Source of the DNA: an uncultured Prevotella sp.
GTDB taxonomy: Bacteria > Bacteroidota > Bacteroidia > Bacteroidales > Bacteroidaceae
Direction: 5' to 3'
DNA length: 42,525 nt
Assembly (NCBI GenBank): GCA_905233425.1
Contig: CAJOEC010000035.1
Location: 1-42,525, forward strand
Both the position numbers and the translations under genes were made by a program. Below the pieces are notes generated by a model. That model was not told the origin of the DNA, ran no database searches, and was given only the letters and a program-made list of their open reading frames with translations. Position 1 is the stretch's first letter; every line of letters starts with the position of its first letter. Shown here piece by piece: positions 1-6,443 of this stretch.

Positions 1-46
1 TCGGTCGTTTACGACCATTAGTGAAATGACTTATTATCCGCATGGT

Positions 47-73
47 AATTCGTGTAATTCGTGAAATTCGTGG
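47..73. repeat. 9-bp tandem repeat, three units of AATTCGTGN
   Basis: The units AATTCGTGT, AATTCGTGA and AATTCGTGG follow one another without gaps. Other 9-bp-period arrays of related or unrelated sequence occur at 5935, 6303, 23015, 32813 and 36704, so this is one member of a set of dispersed short tandem arrays. Confidence 0.75.
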
Positions 74-221
74 TTTTAGAAGGGTGGGAAAGTTGAGTTC
101 ATAATATGATTATTATTCAAATTTGTGGTCGAAATTATATTTATTATTCACATTCGTTTCCATAAAAAACCGTTCTCTCCAATTTTTCCCCAACTTTCTT
201 TCCCATTTCCAATCTTTTTTG

Positions 222-229
222 TAATTTTG
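222..229 (+). promoter_or_regulatory. Bacteroidetes -7 promoter box for the 296 gene
   Basis: TAATTTTG matches the Bacteroidetes -7 consensus TAnnTTTG. There is no good TTTG about 19 bp upstream (the position reads TTTC-like), so it is a one-box call. Transcription would start near 236, giving a leader of about 60 nt. Confidence 0.5.
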
Positions 230-295
230 CACCCGATTCCTGTTGTCCGAAAGGATGAGAGGGTTTAACGGACGTTACCGTTCTTAATAACTGAC

Positions 296-838
296 ATGAA
301 AGACATTACACTTGAACTTGCCAAACTACACATTCTGACGGGTGCTGACTTTATCCGCCAACTGAAGCTGATTGTGTCAAGTGGTGAGTTCCACCCTGTG
401 GAAGGAGAGAAGGACATCTTTTCCGTTGGTGGGGAAAACGGTGAGGACTACGACAACCTGATGAATGCCGCCCGTAAGGCTGTAGGACATGGCTATCAGG
501 TATATATATTGCCTAATCCTAAAGGAATACGAACTGCCGACTTTATTTTAGTCCAGCATGGTATATTCAAGATGTATGATTTGAAGACTATCCAAGGGAA
601 ATCATCAGTGATGAATAGATTAAAAGAATCTGTAGGGCAGGCGAATCACGTTTTGTTGAATATGGCAACAGATTACAATGCTACAGCCTTGGCACGTTGT
701 ATCAAAAAGTATTTCGAGTTAAACCCGTTGGCTATGGAAGTCATGCTGTTCAAGGGGGCGAAAGTGATAGTCGTAACACGAAGGACAGTAACAGACAAGA
801 TGTTCTTTAATACTTTTACGAAGAAATATAACAAATAA
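296..838 (+). CDS. Nuclease-like accessory protein (possible CdiA-CT/PD-(D/E)XK-type fold)
   Basis: This 180-residue soluble protein has no signal peptide or membrane segment. The central part reads as a strand-rich nuclease-like core: an ADF strand, then YDLKT about 13 residues later, then a helix carrying GQANHVLL. This D...(D/E)xK...Q spacing resembles the nuclease domains found at the C-termini of CdiA-type toxins and in phage head-morphogenesis proteins of Bacteroidetes. That assignment rests on motif memory, and the catalytic acidic residues are not proven. The gene has its own promoter-like box and its own terminator (834-866), so it is a stand-alone unit. It is AT-richer than the core genes further on and lies beside a toxin-antitoxin pair, which fits an accessory cassette. 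No immunity gene is evident next to it. Confidence 0.6.
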   Translation: MKDITLELAKLHILTGADFIRQLKLIVSSGEFHPVEGEKDIFSVGGENGEDYDNLMNAARKAVGHGYQVYILPNPKGIRTADFILVQHGIFKMYDLKTIQGKSSVMNRLKESVGQANHVLLNMATDYNATALARCIKKYFELNPLAMEVMLFKGAKVIVVTRRTVTDKMFFNTFTKKYNK

Positions 839-866
839 AGAGCCACCAAAGTAGCTCTTTATTTTA
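834..866 (+). terminator. Intrinsic terminator of the 296 gene
   Basis: AATAAAGAGC (834-843) pairs perfectly with GCTCTTTATT (854-863) around a 10-nt loop and is followed by further T residues. The stem overlaps the stop codon region of the preceding gene. Confidence 0.75.
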
Positions 867-990
867 ATGGAGTAGTGTCGATATGGTCTTGCTCCCCCGC
901 GGGAAACTTACCCGGATAGCCAAAATATTTGTTTTGACGCTGCAAAGATAAGCATTTTTCCCGTCCCCTCCAAATTTTTCCCCAACTTTC

Positions 991-1021
991 TTTGCTGGTT
1001 CACAAACTTTTCGTAATTTTG
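991..1021 (+). promoter_or_regulatory. Bacteroidetes promoter (TTTG - 19 bp - TAATTTTG)
   Basis: TTTG at 991-994 and TAATTTTG at 1014-1021 are separated by 19 bp, an excellent match to the Bacteroidetes -33/-7 arrangement. It would drive the antitoxin-like gene at 1164 and possibly the MNT/HEPN pair behind it. Confidence 0.75.
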
Positions 1022-1135
1022 CACCCGACACACGTAGGGACGCGACGTGTCGCGTCCGATGCCCATCCAAGGGCAGGGCAGTGTCAAAGACATCGATGAA
1101 ATACCTTCAGGCCGACGATGCCGTTTGTAGGGTTG
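1014..1135 (+). repeat. Leader repeat module, copy A
   Basis: From the promoter -7 box to about 1135 this sequence matches 2304-2425 closely. The shared parts are the box, the palindrome GGACGCGACGTGTCGCGTCC (1038-1057), the segment GTGTCAAAGACATCGATG and a final CCGNTTGTAGGG-like end. The second half of the module, lost or displaced here, reappears after the next gene at 1393-1441. The antitoxin-like gene thus sits between two halves of an element that is contiguous in the other copy. Confidence 0.75.
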
Positions 1136-1163
1136 GGAAATAACTTTTTGCTATTTAATATTT

Positions 1164-1385
1164 ATGTTAGTTAATACGATGAATCAGTCGCAGATGATGA
1201 TACTTGAATCGTTTGCGGGAGCGCAGGACGAACAGGAGGTCAATGACCTGATGGATGTTTTGCGGTCGTTTTATGCGCAGCGTCTTGAAAAAGAAATGCA
1301 GCGGTTGTGGGATAACGGAACGCTTGATGACCATCAACTGGAACAGCTCCGAGGTGAGCATCTTCGTACTCCCTATCGTATTTAG
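1164..1385 (+). CDS. Small antitoxin-like protein
   Basis: This 73-residue acidic protein contains the segments QDEQEVNDLMDVL, RLWDNGTLDD and EHLRTPYR. I recall similar small Bacteroidetes proteins (helical, WD-x-G, ending in LRTPYR) encoded just upstream of PIN-family toxins, where they act as candidate antitoxins. Here no PIN gene follows; the next genes are an MNT/HEPN pair. It may be an orphan antitoxin or a third part of that locus. An internal ATG at 1179 is an alternative start and would remove five residues. The protein is probably cytosolic: no signal peptide or membrane segment is present. Confidence 0.65.
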   Translation: MLVNTMNQSQMMILESFAGAQDEQEVNDLMDVLRSFYAQRLEKEMQRLWDNGTLDDHQLEQLRGEHLRTPYRI

Positions 1386-1392
1386 AAACCAA

Positions 1393-1441
1393 GGCTGAGG
1401 CCACCGCTTGTAGGGCAGGCCGAGGGGAAAGGCGTTTAACG
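1393..1441 (+). repeat. Leader repeat module, right half (copy A')
   Basis: The segment running from AGGCTGAG through CCGCTTGTAGGG to AAAGGCGTTTAACG matches 2397-2445. It lies directly before the ATG of the MNT gene and so forms its translation-initiation region. Confidence 0.7.
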
Positions 1442-1444
1442 AAT

Positions 1445-1771
1445 ATGACAAAAGCAAGGCGTAAACATATTATTCAGGCAATTGCAGATACTGCAAAGGC
1501 TGTGACACCTAAAGGTGCTGAGGTGATTCTCTTCGGCTCACAGGCTCGGGGAGATGCCCATAATGACTCCGACTGGGATGTGCTTATACTGCTTGACAAG
1601 GACAAATTGGAAAAGAGTGACTATGACTTTGTTGCCTATCCTTTCCGGGAACTGGGTTGGAATACTGGTGAGGACATCAATCCTGTAATGTACACGAAAA
1701 AACAGTGGCACGATTTCTCATTTACTCCCTTTTACAAGAATGTTGAAAACGATAAGATTGTGTTGTTATGA
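1445..1771 (+). CDS. MNT-type nucleotidyltransferase antitoxin
   Basis: This 108-residue minimal nucleotidyltransferase has the signature GSQARG at residues 31-36 followed by SDWDVL, with the two metal-binding aspartates D43 and D45. The pol-beta-type fold and small size match the MNT antitoxins of type VII (HEPN/MNT) toxin-antitoxin pairs. In characterised pairs of that type, MNT adenylylates a tyrosine on the HEPN partner and neutralises it. The stop codon overlaps the ATG of the HEPN gene (ATGA), so the two are translationally coupled. The enzymatic role here is inferred from the family and the gene pairing. Confidence 0.88.
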   Translation: MTKARRKHIIQAIADTAKAVTPKGAEVILFGSQARGDAHNDSDWDVLILLDKDKLEKSDYDFVAYPFRELGWNTGEDINPVMYTKKQWHDFSFTPFYKNVENDKIVLL

Positions 1772-2172
1772 GTCTGAATAAAGAAGAACGTAGGATTATT
1801 GTTGGGTTGGAATACGAAAAAGCAACAAGGACGTTTCAACAGATAGAGGAATATCGTAAGCTTGGCCACTGGGAAACTATAGCAAACAGATTGTATTATT
1901 CTGTTTTTCATGCTGTCGCTGCCCTTCTAATCAAAGACGGCCATAGCGTGAATACCCATAAAGGAACTGTCGGCCAGTTTGGGCTTTATTATGTAAAGAC
2001 CGGGATAGTGCCAGCAGAATGTGGAAGACTCTACTCCCAGCTTCAAATGCTACGGAACAATAGCGACTATAATTGCTATTTCGATGTAACCAAGGATGAT
2101 ATAGAGCCAATGCTTGAACCTGCGAAGCAGCTTATATCAACTGTTGGAACACTTATTAAAGATATGGAATAG
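1768..2172 (+). CDS. HEPN-domain toxin partner of the MNT protein
   Basis: This 134-residue all-helical protein resembles the HEPN (UPF0332-like) family. It has a helix with NRLYYSVFHAVAALL (residues 40-54) and a late RNNSDYN motif (R96 to Y101). Canonical HEPN RNases carry RX4-6H; here the position that would be His is not obvious, and the motif instead follows the R-x-x-x-DY form of the UPF0332 branch. Y101 would be a natural target for adenylylation by the MNT partner. By family analogy it is an RNA-targeting toxin held in check by the 1445 product. Overlap with the upstream gene supports a two-gene operon. Confidence 0.83.
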   Translation: MSLNKEERRIIVGLEYEKATRTFQQIEEYRKLGHWETIANRLYYSVFHAVAALLIKDGHSVNTHKGTVGQFGLYYVKTGIVPAECGRLYSQLQMLRNNSDYNCYFDVTKDDIEPMLEPAKQLISTVGTLIKDME

Positions 2173-2303
2173 GATAACAGAAAACAATATGAAGATAGCT
2201 ATTAATCCCTCCGAATTTGTTGCAACGATGTGCTAATTTACCCTTTTGCAAAGAAATTATCAAATATTTCTCCGAATCGCTTGGCGGTTCGGATTTTTGT
2301 TAG

Positions 2304-2460
2304 TAATTTTGCAGCCGACACACGTAGGGACGCGACGTGTCGCGTCCGGTGCCCCTTCCAAGGGCAGCGCAGTGTCAAAGACATCGATGGAACACCTGAG
2401 GCTGAGAACACCGCTTGTAAGGACAGCCGAAGGGAAAGGCGTTTAACGGACGTTACCGTT
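2304..2460 (+). repeat. Leader repeat module, complete copy B
   Basis: This is the most complete copy: a -7 box TAATTTTG (2304-2311), the 20-bp palindrome (2328-2347), the GTGTCAAAGACATCGATG segment, CCGCTTGTAAGG, AAAGGCGTTTAACG, and the terminal GGACGTTACCGTT that also precedes the first gene (near 272-285). No open reading frame of quality follows it for 500 bp, unlike the other copies. It may be the leader of a lost gene or the promoter of the RNA described at 2527. Confidence 0.75.
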
Positions 2461-2526
2461 CTGTGAGTTCAAACTTCGCAACTTGAATCTTCGCACAGAG
2501 GTGATGCAACGGAAACGCTTGCGACG

Positions 2527-2700
2527 ATGGATTATTTCCAATCCATGGCTATACTATATAATAATGTATAGCCAATGGTTGTGTGAATATAATTCCATTG
2601 GGCGTGGGCTGACAGCGTTGCTTATCCTTGCGAAGGGGCAATGCGAAGGCCTGAACTCAGGGATGGGCGAGGAAGTTAGATTCTCCCATGCCTTTTTTTG
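2527..2700 (+). ncRNA. Candidate structured RNA with alternative stems and a T-run end
   Basis: Consecutive complementary segments are visible: ATGGATT (2527-2533) with AATCCAT (2540-2546); CCATGGCTATAC (2543-2554) with GTATAGCC-A-ATGG (2566-2578); CCAATGG (2572-2578) with CCATTGG (2595-2601); GCGTTGC (2615-2621) with GCAATGC (2638-2644), enclosing CCTT/AAGG; CCTG (2650-2653) with CAGG (2658-2661); and GGGATGGG (2660-2667) with CCCATGCC (2685-2692), then seven T. The first three stems overlap and exclude each other. The start could be near 2318 from the box at 2304. It does not match the signatures of SRP, tmRNA or RNase P RNA that I can check by eye. Whether it is a free RNA or a long leader of the BspA-like gene is undecided. 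Confidence 0.4.
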
Positions 2701-2797
2701 TTTCCATGCACTTTATGGTGAACAGGCTGAACATCTATACAAAGACAATAATGGCATCCGATTTGTTATACACCCATAACCGTGAGGAACTACCCGC

Positions 2798-2913
2798 TGT
2801 AGGGGCAGGCCCCGTGCCAGCCCGATGCCCCGACAGGGGCAATAATCACGGGCATATCGCGGCGGTCAGTGCCCCTTATGGGGCAGCGGGCTGGCACGGG
2901 GCCTGCCCCTACA
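2798..2913. repeat. Cloverleaf-like palindromic element
   Basis: A perfect 27-bp inverted repeat (2798-2824 with 2887-2913) encloses two further hairpins: GCCCC-GACA-GGGGC (2827-2840) and TGCCCC-TTAT-GGGGCA (2870-2885). Folded, this gives a long stem with two side arms. The outer arm shares the TGTAGGGGCAGG-type sequence with smaller palindromes in the window (for example TAGGGGTAGGC at 34237). This suggests a REP-like dispersed element. No coding sequence lies in it. Confidence 0.85.
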
Positions 2914-2964
2914 CTGAGCAACAGCTCCAGTCACATTATTAGACAATCTATAATACCAAACAAT

Positions 2965-5900
2965 ATGAAAAAAACATTATTTCTTTTCCTTGCGGCCATC
3001 CTGCCCATGATGGCCAGCGCGTATGATGCCCAAATAGACGGTATTTATTACGATTTTGACGAAGGGGCGAAGACGGCGACAGTGACGTATTATTCATCAT
3101 ATTACATAGATAATCAAAACACCTATTCTGGTACCGTCAACATCCCTATAACGGTGAATTACAATGGGGCAGAATACAGCGTGACGAGCATAAATTACAG
3201 CGCTTTCTCTGGTTGCAGTGGCCTGACATCCGTCACGATTCCCAACAGTGTGACGAATATAGGAGGCGGTGCTTTCGCTTATTGCAGCGGTCTGACCTCC
3301 GTCACGATTCCCAACAGCGTGACGAGCATAGAACGGGCTTTCTATGGTTGCAGCGGCCTGACATCCATTAAAGTTGAAAGTGGAAATACGATGTACGATT
3401 CCCGCAATGATTGTAATGCTATTATAACGACCAAAAGCAACGAACTTATCTGCGGATGCATGAACACCATTATCCCCAACAGTGTGACGAGCATAGGACT
3501 TGGGGCTTTCGAAGGTTGCAGCGGCCTGACCTCCATCACGATTCCCAACAGCGTGAAAAGCATAGGAAGCTTTGCTTTTTATGGTTGCAGCGGTCTGACC
3601 TCCGTCACGATTCCCAACAGCGTAACGAGCATAGCAAGTTACGCCTTCACTGATTGCAGCGGCCTGACATCCATTAAAGTTGAAAGTGGAAATACGATGT
3701 ACGATTCCCGCAATGATTGTAATGCCATCATCAAGACCGAAAGCAACGAACTTGTTGCCGGATGCATGAACACCGTTATTCCCAACAGCGTGACGAGCAT
3801 AGGAGAGGCTGCTTTCGAAAATTGCAGCGGCCTGACCTCCGTCACGATTCCCAACAGCGTGACGAACATAGGATGGGCAGCTTTCGCTGGCTGTAGCGGC
3901 CTGACCTCTGTCACAATTCCCAACAGCGTTACGAGCATAAGAGACTTGGCTTTCCAAGATTGCATCGCCCTGACCTCTGTCACGATTTCTAACAGCGTGA
4001 CGAGCATAGGAAACTATGTTTTCATGGATTGCAGCGGTCTGACCTCCGTCACGATTCCCAACAGCGTGACGAGCATAGGAAGCTATGCTTTCTATGGTTG
4101 CTTCGGCCTGACCTCCGTCATGATTCCCAACAGTGTGACGAGCATAGGAGAGTGGGCTTTTTCTGGTTGCATCGGCCTGACCTCCGTCACAATTGGCAAC
4201 AGCGTGACGAGCATAGGAGGGGGTGCTTTCCGTAATTGCAGCGGCCTGACCTCCGTTACGATTCCCAACAGCGTGACGAGCATAGGGAACGAGGCTTTCC
4301 TTGGCTGCAGCGGCCTAACCTCCGTCAAATCCTACCCAGAGGTTCCTCCTTCATTAAGCATGAGCGCGTTCTCAAATTACAACATAGTGCTATTTGTCCT
4401 CCATGGCAGCAAGGCCGCATACGAGGCTGCTGACGGATGGAAGGACTTCAAAGAGATTAAGGAGTTCTATCCCACTGGCACTATATTCAAGGCTGTGAAC
4501 CAGCAGGGAATCGAGATGCAATTCCGAGTGGTGGACGATGAAAAGATGACAGTGGAGACCTACGCCTATATGGACGGCGAGGAGATTGTGGCTGCCATCA
4601 ATCCTGCCACCGAGGGCGACCTCATTATACCATCGGAGGTTGATGGTTACCGCGTGGTTGGCATCGGCAGCAACTCATTCCGCGAGTGCATGGGCATCAC
4701 CAGTGCGAGCCTACCCACAGGCATCACCTACATCGGTGAGGGAGCCTTCCGCTTAGCCACCAGCCTAAAGGCCGTCACTATTCCCGAGGGTGTGGAGGAG
4801 ATAAGGGCGCACTCCTTCAACGGATGTCCGCTGACGACCATCATCCTGCCATCGACGTTGAAGCGGATTACCGGTACCTACGTGTTCCGCAACAGCAATG
4901 CAAAGAACGAGACGTGCAGCTTCATCGCCAACATGCAGCGTCCGTGCACGTTGGACGAGGGTTCCATCTATGGTATGGAGTACTACGACCTCTATGTACC
5001 CAAGGGCCGCAAGGATTTCTATCTGTCTGAGCCCCAGTGGGACAGGTTCCGCAGCATCCGCGAGATTGGTGAGGTGGACGAGGACGTGAAGGTTATCGTC
5101 ACAGCAAAGAGTGTGACAATGAAGGCCGGGGAGAACACCACGCTCACCGTGAGTTTCAACACCGAGGGTACCGACTACAACGGCTACCAGTTCAACCTCT
5201 ACCTGCCCGAGGGCATCAGCGTGGCCACCGACGAGAGCGGCAACTTCCTCGTAACGGAAAAGACGGGCAGGAAGAAAGTCGCCCTTCCCGTGGATGACGG
5301 CAGCGTGCTCTTCTACACGACGGCCAACAAGAACCATGCAGCCCTCGTCAGCGGTCCGCTCATGGAAATCCAGCTGACCGCAGACTCGGCCCTCGCCGCA
5401 GGGAAATATACCGTGCGCATAGAGCGCGTAACCTGCGCCACTCGCGACAACGAGCCGGTAGGCCTGCCGTCGTCCACCGCCATCGTCACCGTGGAGAAGG
5501 CCGGAACAGAGACGCAGGGAGTGATCACCGCCGACGACGTGGAGGGCGAGCCCGCCAGCCGCATCACCCTGCCTGTGTTCCTGAACAACGCGAAAGACAT
5601 CAATGCCTTCTACTTCGACCTGACGCTGCCGAAGGGCGTCGCCGTGGCCACGGAGAAGGACGGACAGTTCATCGCCTCGTTTACGGGCGACTACGGCGAC
5701 ACGATGCTGCTCAGCTGCCTGCCCTGGGATGCCTCGATGGGAACGACCAACAACGTGAACACCTGGCGCTTCATCGCCACGCCGAAGGGCGACGATGTGT
5801 TCCATGCCAATGCCGGGCGGGTGATGAACGTAACGCTCGATGTCGACAAGGACATGGCCGGCGGTGTCTATACCGCCCGCATGAACGTGGTGAAGCTCGT

Positions 5901-6264
5901 GGATGCCAGCGACGGTGCCGGAAGCCGTGGGGCTGGGGCCTATAGGACTTATAGAACCTATGGGACCTATAAGACCTATGGGACCTATAAGACTTATGGG
6001 ACTTATGGGACCTCTGAGCACTCTGTGTCATGGACTTCATACTCCACCATCACCATCAAGACCCAGAAGCCGGGCGACGTGAACGGCGACTTCACGGTGG
6101 ACGTGGCCGACATCGCCACCGTCATCAACGTGATGTCCGGGAGCGCGGACGTCTCGTCCGCATCTGCCGACGTGAACGGCGACGGCGTGGTGGACGTGGC
6201 TGACATCGCCACCATCATCAACGTCATGGCCGCCAACGCAAGAAGAATAAGAATTGAAGAATGA
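2965..6264 (+). CDS. BspA-like leucine-rich-repeat surface protein with C-terminal dockerin-like pair
   Basis: This secreted protein has 1,099 residues when started at the ATG 2965, where MKKTLFLFLAAILPMMASA is a clear signal peptide; an upstream in-frame ATG at 2869 lies in the palindrome and is not used here. Residues about 70-460 hold some 14 repeats of the BspA/Treponema type (consensus GLTSVTIPNSVTSIG..AF.GCS, 23 residues), plus two copies of a longer insert starting IKVESGNTMYDS. A second, diverged LRR block follows (about 545-670). Two cohesin-like beta domains (about 695-960) resemble those of the next gene. A 9-bp DNA repeat encodes a GTYKTYGTY tract, then two DxNxDxxxDxxD loops (DVNGDFTVDVAD and DVNGDGVVDVAD) form a dockerin-like end. 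Family knowledge suggests adhesion or surface display. The stop codon lies in a 14-bp tandem repeat. Confidence 0.9.
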   Translation: MKKTLFLFLAAILPMMASAYDAQIDGIYYDFDEGAKTATVTYYSSYYIDNQNTYSGTVNIPITVNYNGAEYSVTSINYSAFSGCSGLTSVTIPNSVTNIGGGAFAYCSGLTSVTIPNSVTSIERAFYGCSGLTSIKVESGNTMYDSRNDCNAIITTKSNELICGCMNTIIPNSVTSIGLGAFEGCSGLTSITIPNSVKSIGSFAFYGCSGLTSVTIPNSVTSIASYAFTDCSGLTSIKVESGNTMYDSRNDCNAIIKTESNELVAGCMNTVIPNSVTSIGEAAFENCSGLTSVTIPNSVTNIGWAAFAGCSGLTSVTIPNSVTSIRDLAFQDCIALTSVTISNSVTSIGNYVFMDCSGLTSVTIPNSVTSIGSYAFYGCFGLTSVMIPNSVTSIGEWAFSGCIGLTSVTIGNSVTSIGGGAFRNCSGLTSVTIPNSVTSIGNEAFLGCSGLTSVKSYPEVPPSLSMSAFSNYNIVLFVLHGSKAAYEAADGWKDFKEIKEFYPTGTIFKAVNQQGIEMQFRVVDDEKMTVETYAYMDGEEIVAAINPATEGDLIIPSEVDGYRVVGIGSNSFRECMGITSASLPTGITYIGEGAFRLATSLKAVTIPEGVEEIRAHSFNGCPLTTIILPSTLKRITGTYVFRNSNAKNETCSFIANMQRPCTLDEGSIYGMEYYDLYVPKGRKDFYLSEPQWDRFRSIREIGEVDEDVKVIVTAKSVTMKAGENTTLTVSFNTEGTDYNGYQFNLYLPEGISVATDESGNFLVTEKTGRKKVALPVDDGSVLFYTTANKNHAALVSGPLMEIQLTADSALAAGKYTVRIERVTCATRDNEPVGLPSSTAIVTVEKAGTETQGVITADDVEGEPASRITLPVFLNNAKDINAFYFDLTLPKGVAVATEKDGQFIASFTGDYGDTMLLSCLPWDASMGTTNNVNTWRFIATPKGDDVFHANAGRVMNVTLDVDKDMAGGVYTARMNVVKLVDASDGAGSRGAGAYRTYRTYGTYKTYGTYKTYGTYGTSEHSVSWTSYSTITIKTQKPGDVNGDFTVDVADIATVINVMSGSADVSSASADVNGDGVVDVADIATIINVMAANARRIRIEE
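3199..4330 (+). repeat. 69-bp DNA repeats encoding the LRR units
   Basis: The 23-residue LRR units are conserved at the nucleotide level, with GATTCCCAACAGCGTGACGA recurring nearly unchanged in most units. An insert of about 120 bp occurs twice (3361-3480 and 3664-3783). Such identity allows unit gain or loss by recombination. It also creates long but meaningless reading frames on the opposite strand. Confidence 0.85.
5935..6015 (+). repeat. 9-bp tandem array (GGGACYTAT family) within the BspA-like gene
   Basis: There are nine units from GGGGCCTAT to GGGACCTCT, including GGGACCTAT, AAGACCTAT and AAGACTTAT. In frame they encode a Thr-Tyr-Gly/Lys/Arg tract between the second cohesin-like domain and the dockerin-like pair. 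The same unit family occurs at 32813-32866 and 36704-36802. Confidence 0.9.
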
Positions 6265-6292
6265 AAATTGAAGAATGAGAATTGAAGAATGA
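6251..6292 (+). repeat. 14-bp tandem repeat at the stop codon of the BspA-like gene
   Basis: There are three units of (G/A)AATTGAAGAATGA. The stop codon TGA is the end of the first unit, so the last residues of the protein (RIEE) come from the repeat. Confidence 0.85.
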
Positions 6293-6302
6293 AATGGAAA
6301 CG

Positions 6303-6408
6303 AATTACCATAATAACCATAATTTTCCCACAATTTATTTATCTTGATTAAGGTAATGATGAATTACGATAATTACGGATAAATTACGATAATTACGGAA
6401 ATTCGTTT
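6303..6408. repeat. Degenerate 9-bp repeats between two dockerin genes
   Basis: AATTACCAT and AATAACCAT follow each other at 6303-6320. AATTACGAT-AATTACGGA occurs twice (6362-6379 and 6382-6399), then AATTCGTTT follows. These resemble, in part, the AATTCGTGN units at 47-73. The rest of this 179-bp gap has no gene and no clear promoter. Confidence 0.65.
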
Positions 6409-6443
6409 CAGAAAAATAAAAACAAACAACAAACTTTATTTCT

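Larger units (their letters stand above)
1..295. other. Intergenic leader region upstream of the first gene
   Basis: No gene is visible here. The stretch opens with a small hairpin (GGTCGT/ACGACC, 3-16), then three 9-bp repeats, an AT-rich segment, and a -7-type promoter box at 222-229 (TAATTTTG). The 66 bases between that box and the ATG at 296 hold the segment GTTTAACGGACGTTACCGTT, which recurs at 2440-2459 and partly at 1434-1441. It therefore appears to be a 5' untranslated leader built from a repeated module. Confidence 0.6.
839..1163. other. Intergenic region with promoter and palindromic leader
   Basis: No convincing gene lies here. The region contains the terminator of the upstream gene, a two-box promoter (991-1021), and a leader of about 135 nt that carries the 20-bp palindrome at 1038-1057 and most of repeat module A. 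Confidence 0.6.

Noticed and set aside
265..2460. Integron attC sites at the repeated GTTTAAC motif (near 270, 1434 and 2440)
   Set aside because: GTTTAAC fits RYYYAAC, but no matching GTTRRRY partner at the right distance and no integrase gene was found. The modules are kept as repeats only.
2600..2700. SRP RNA, tmRNA or RNase P RNA
   Set aside because: The GGTCAGG-like SRP core, the tmRNA 3' tRNA-like end and the RNase P GAGGAAAGTCC signature are all absent.
2483..2779. A possible 98-residue protein
   Set aside because: Composition and lack of a recognisable fold or start context argue against it; the same DNA shows dense hairpin pairing and a T-run, so an RNA is the better explanation.
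3097..4328. Long open frames on the minus strand across the LRR repeats (for example 3097-3957)
   Set aside because: They mirror the 69-bp repeats of the plus-strand gene, have no signal or domain pattern, and the plus-strand reading gives a classic BspA-like protein.
4765..6021. A 418-codon minus-strand frame
   Set aside because: It has the His/Gly/Val-rich composition of a shadow of a GC-rich gene and lies fully inside the real surface-protein gene.
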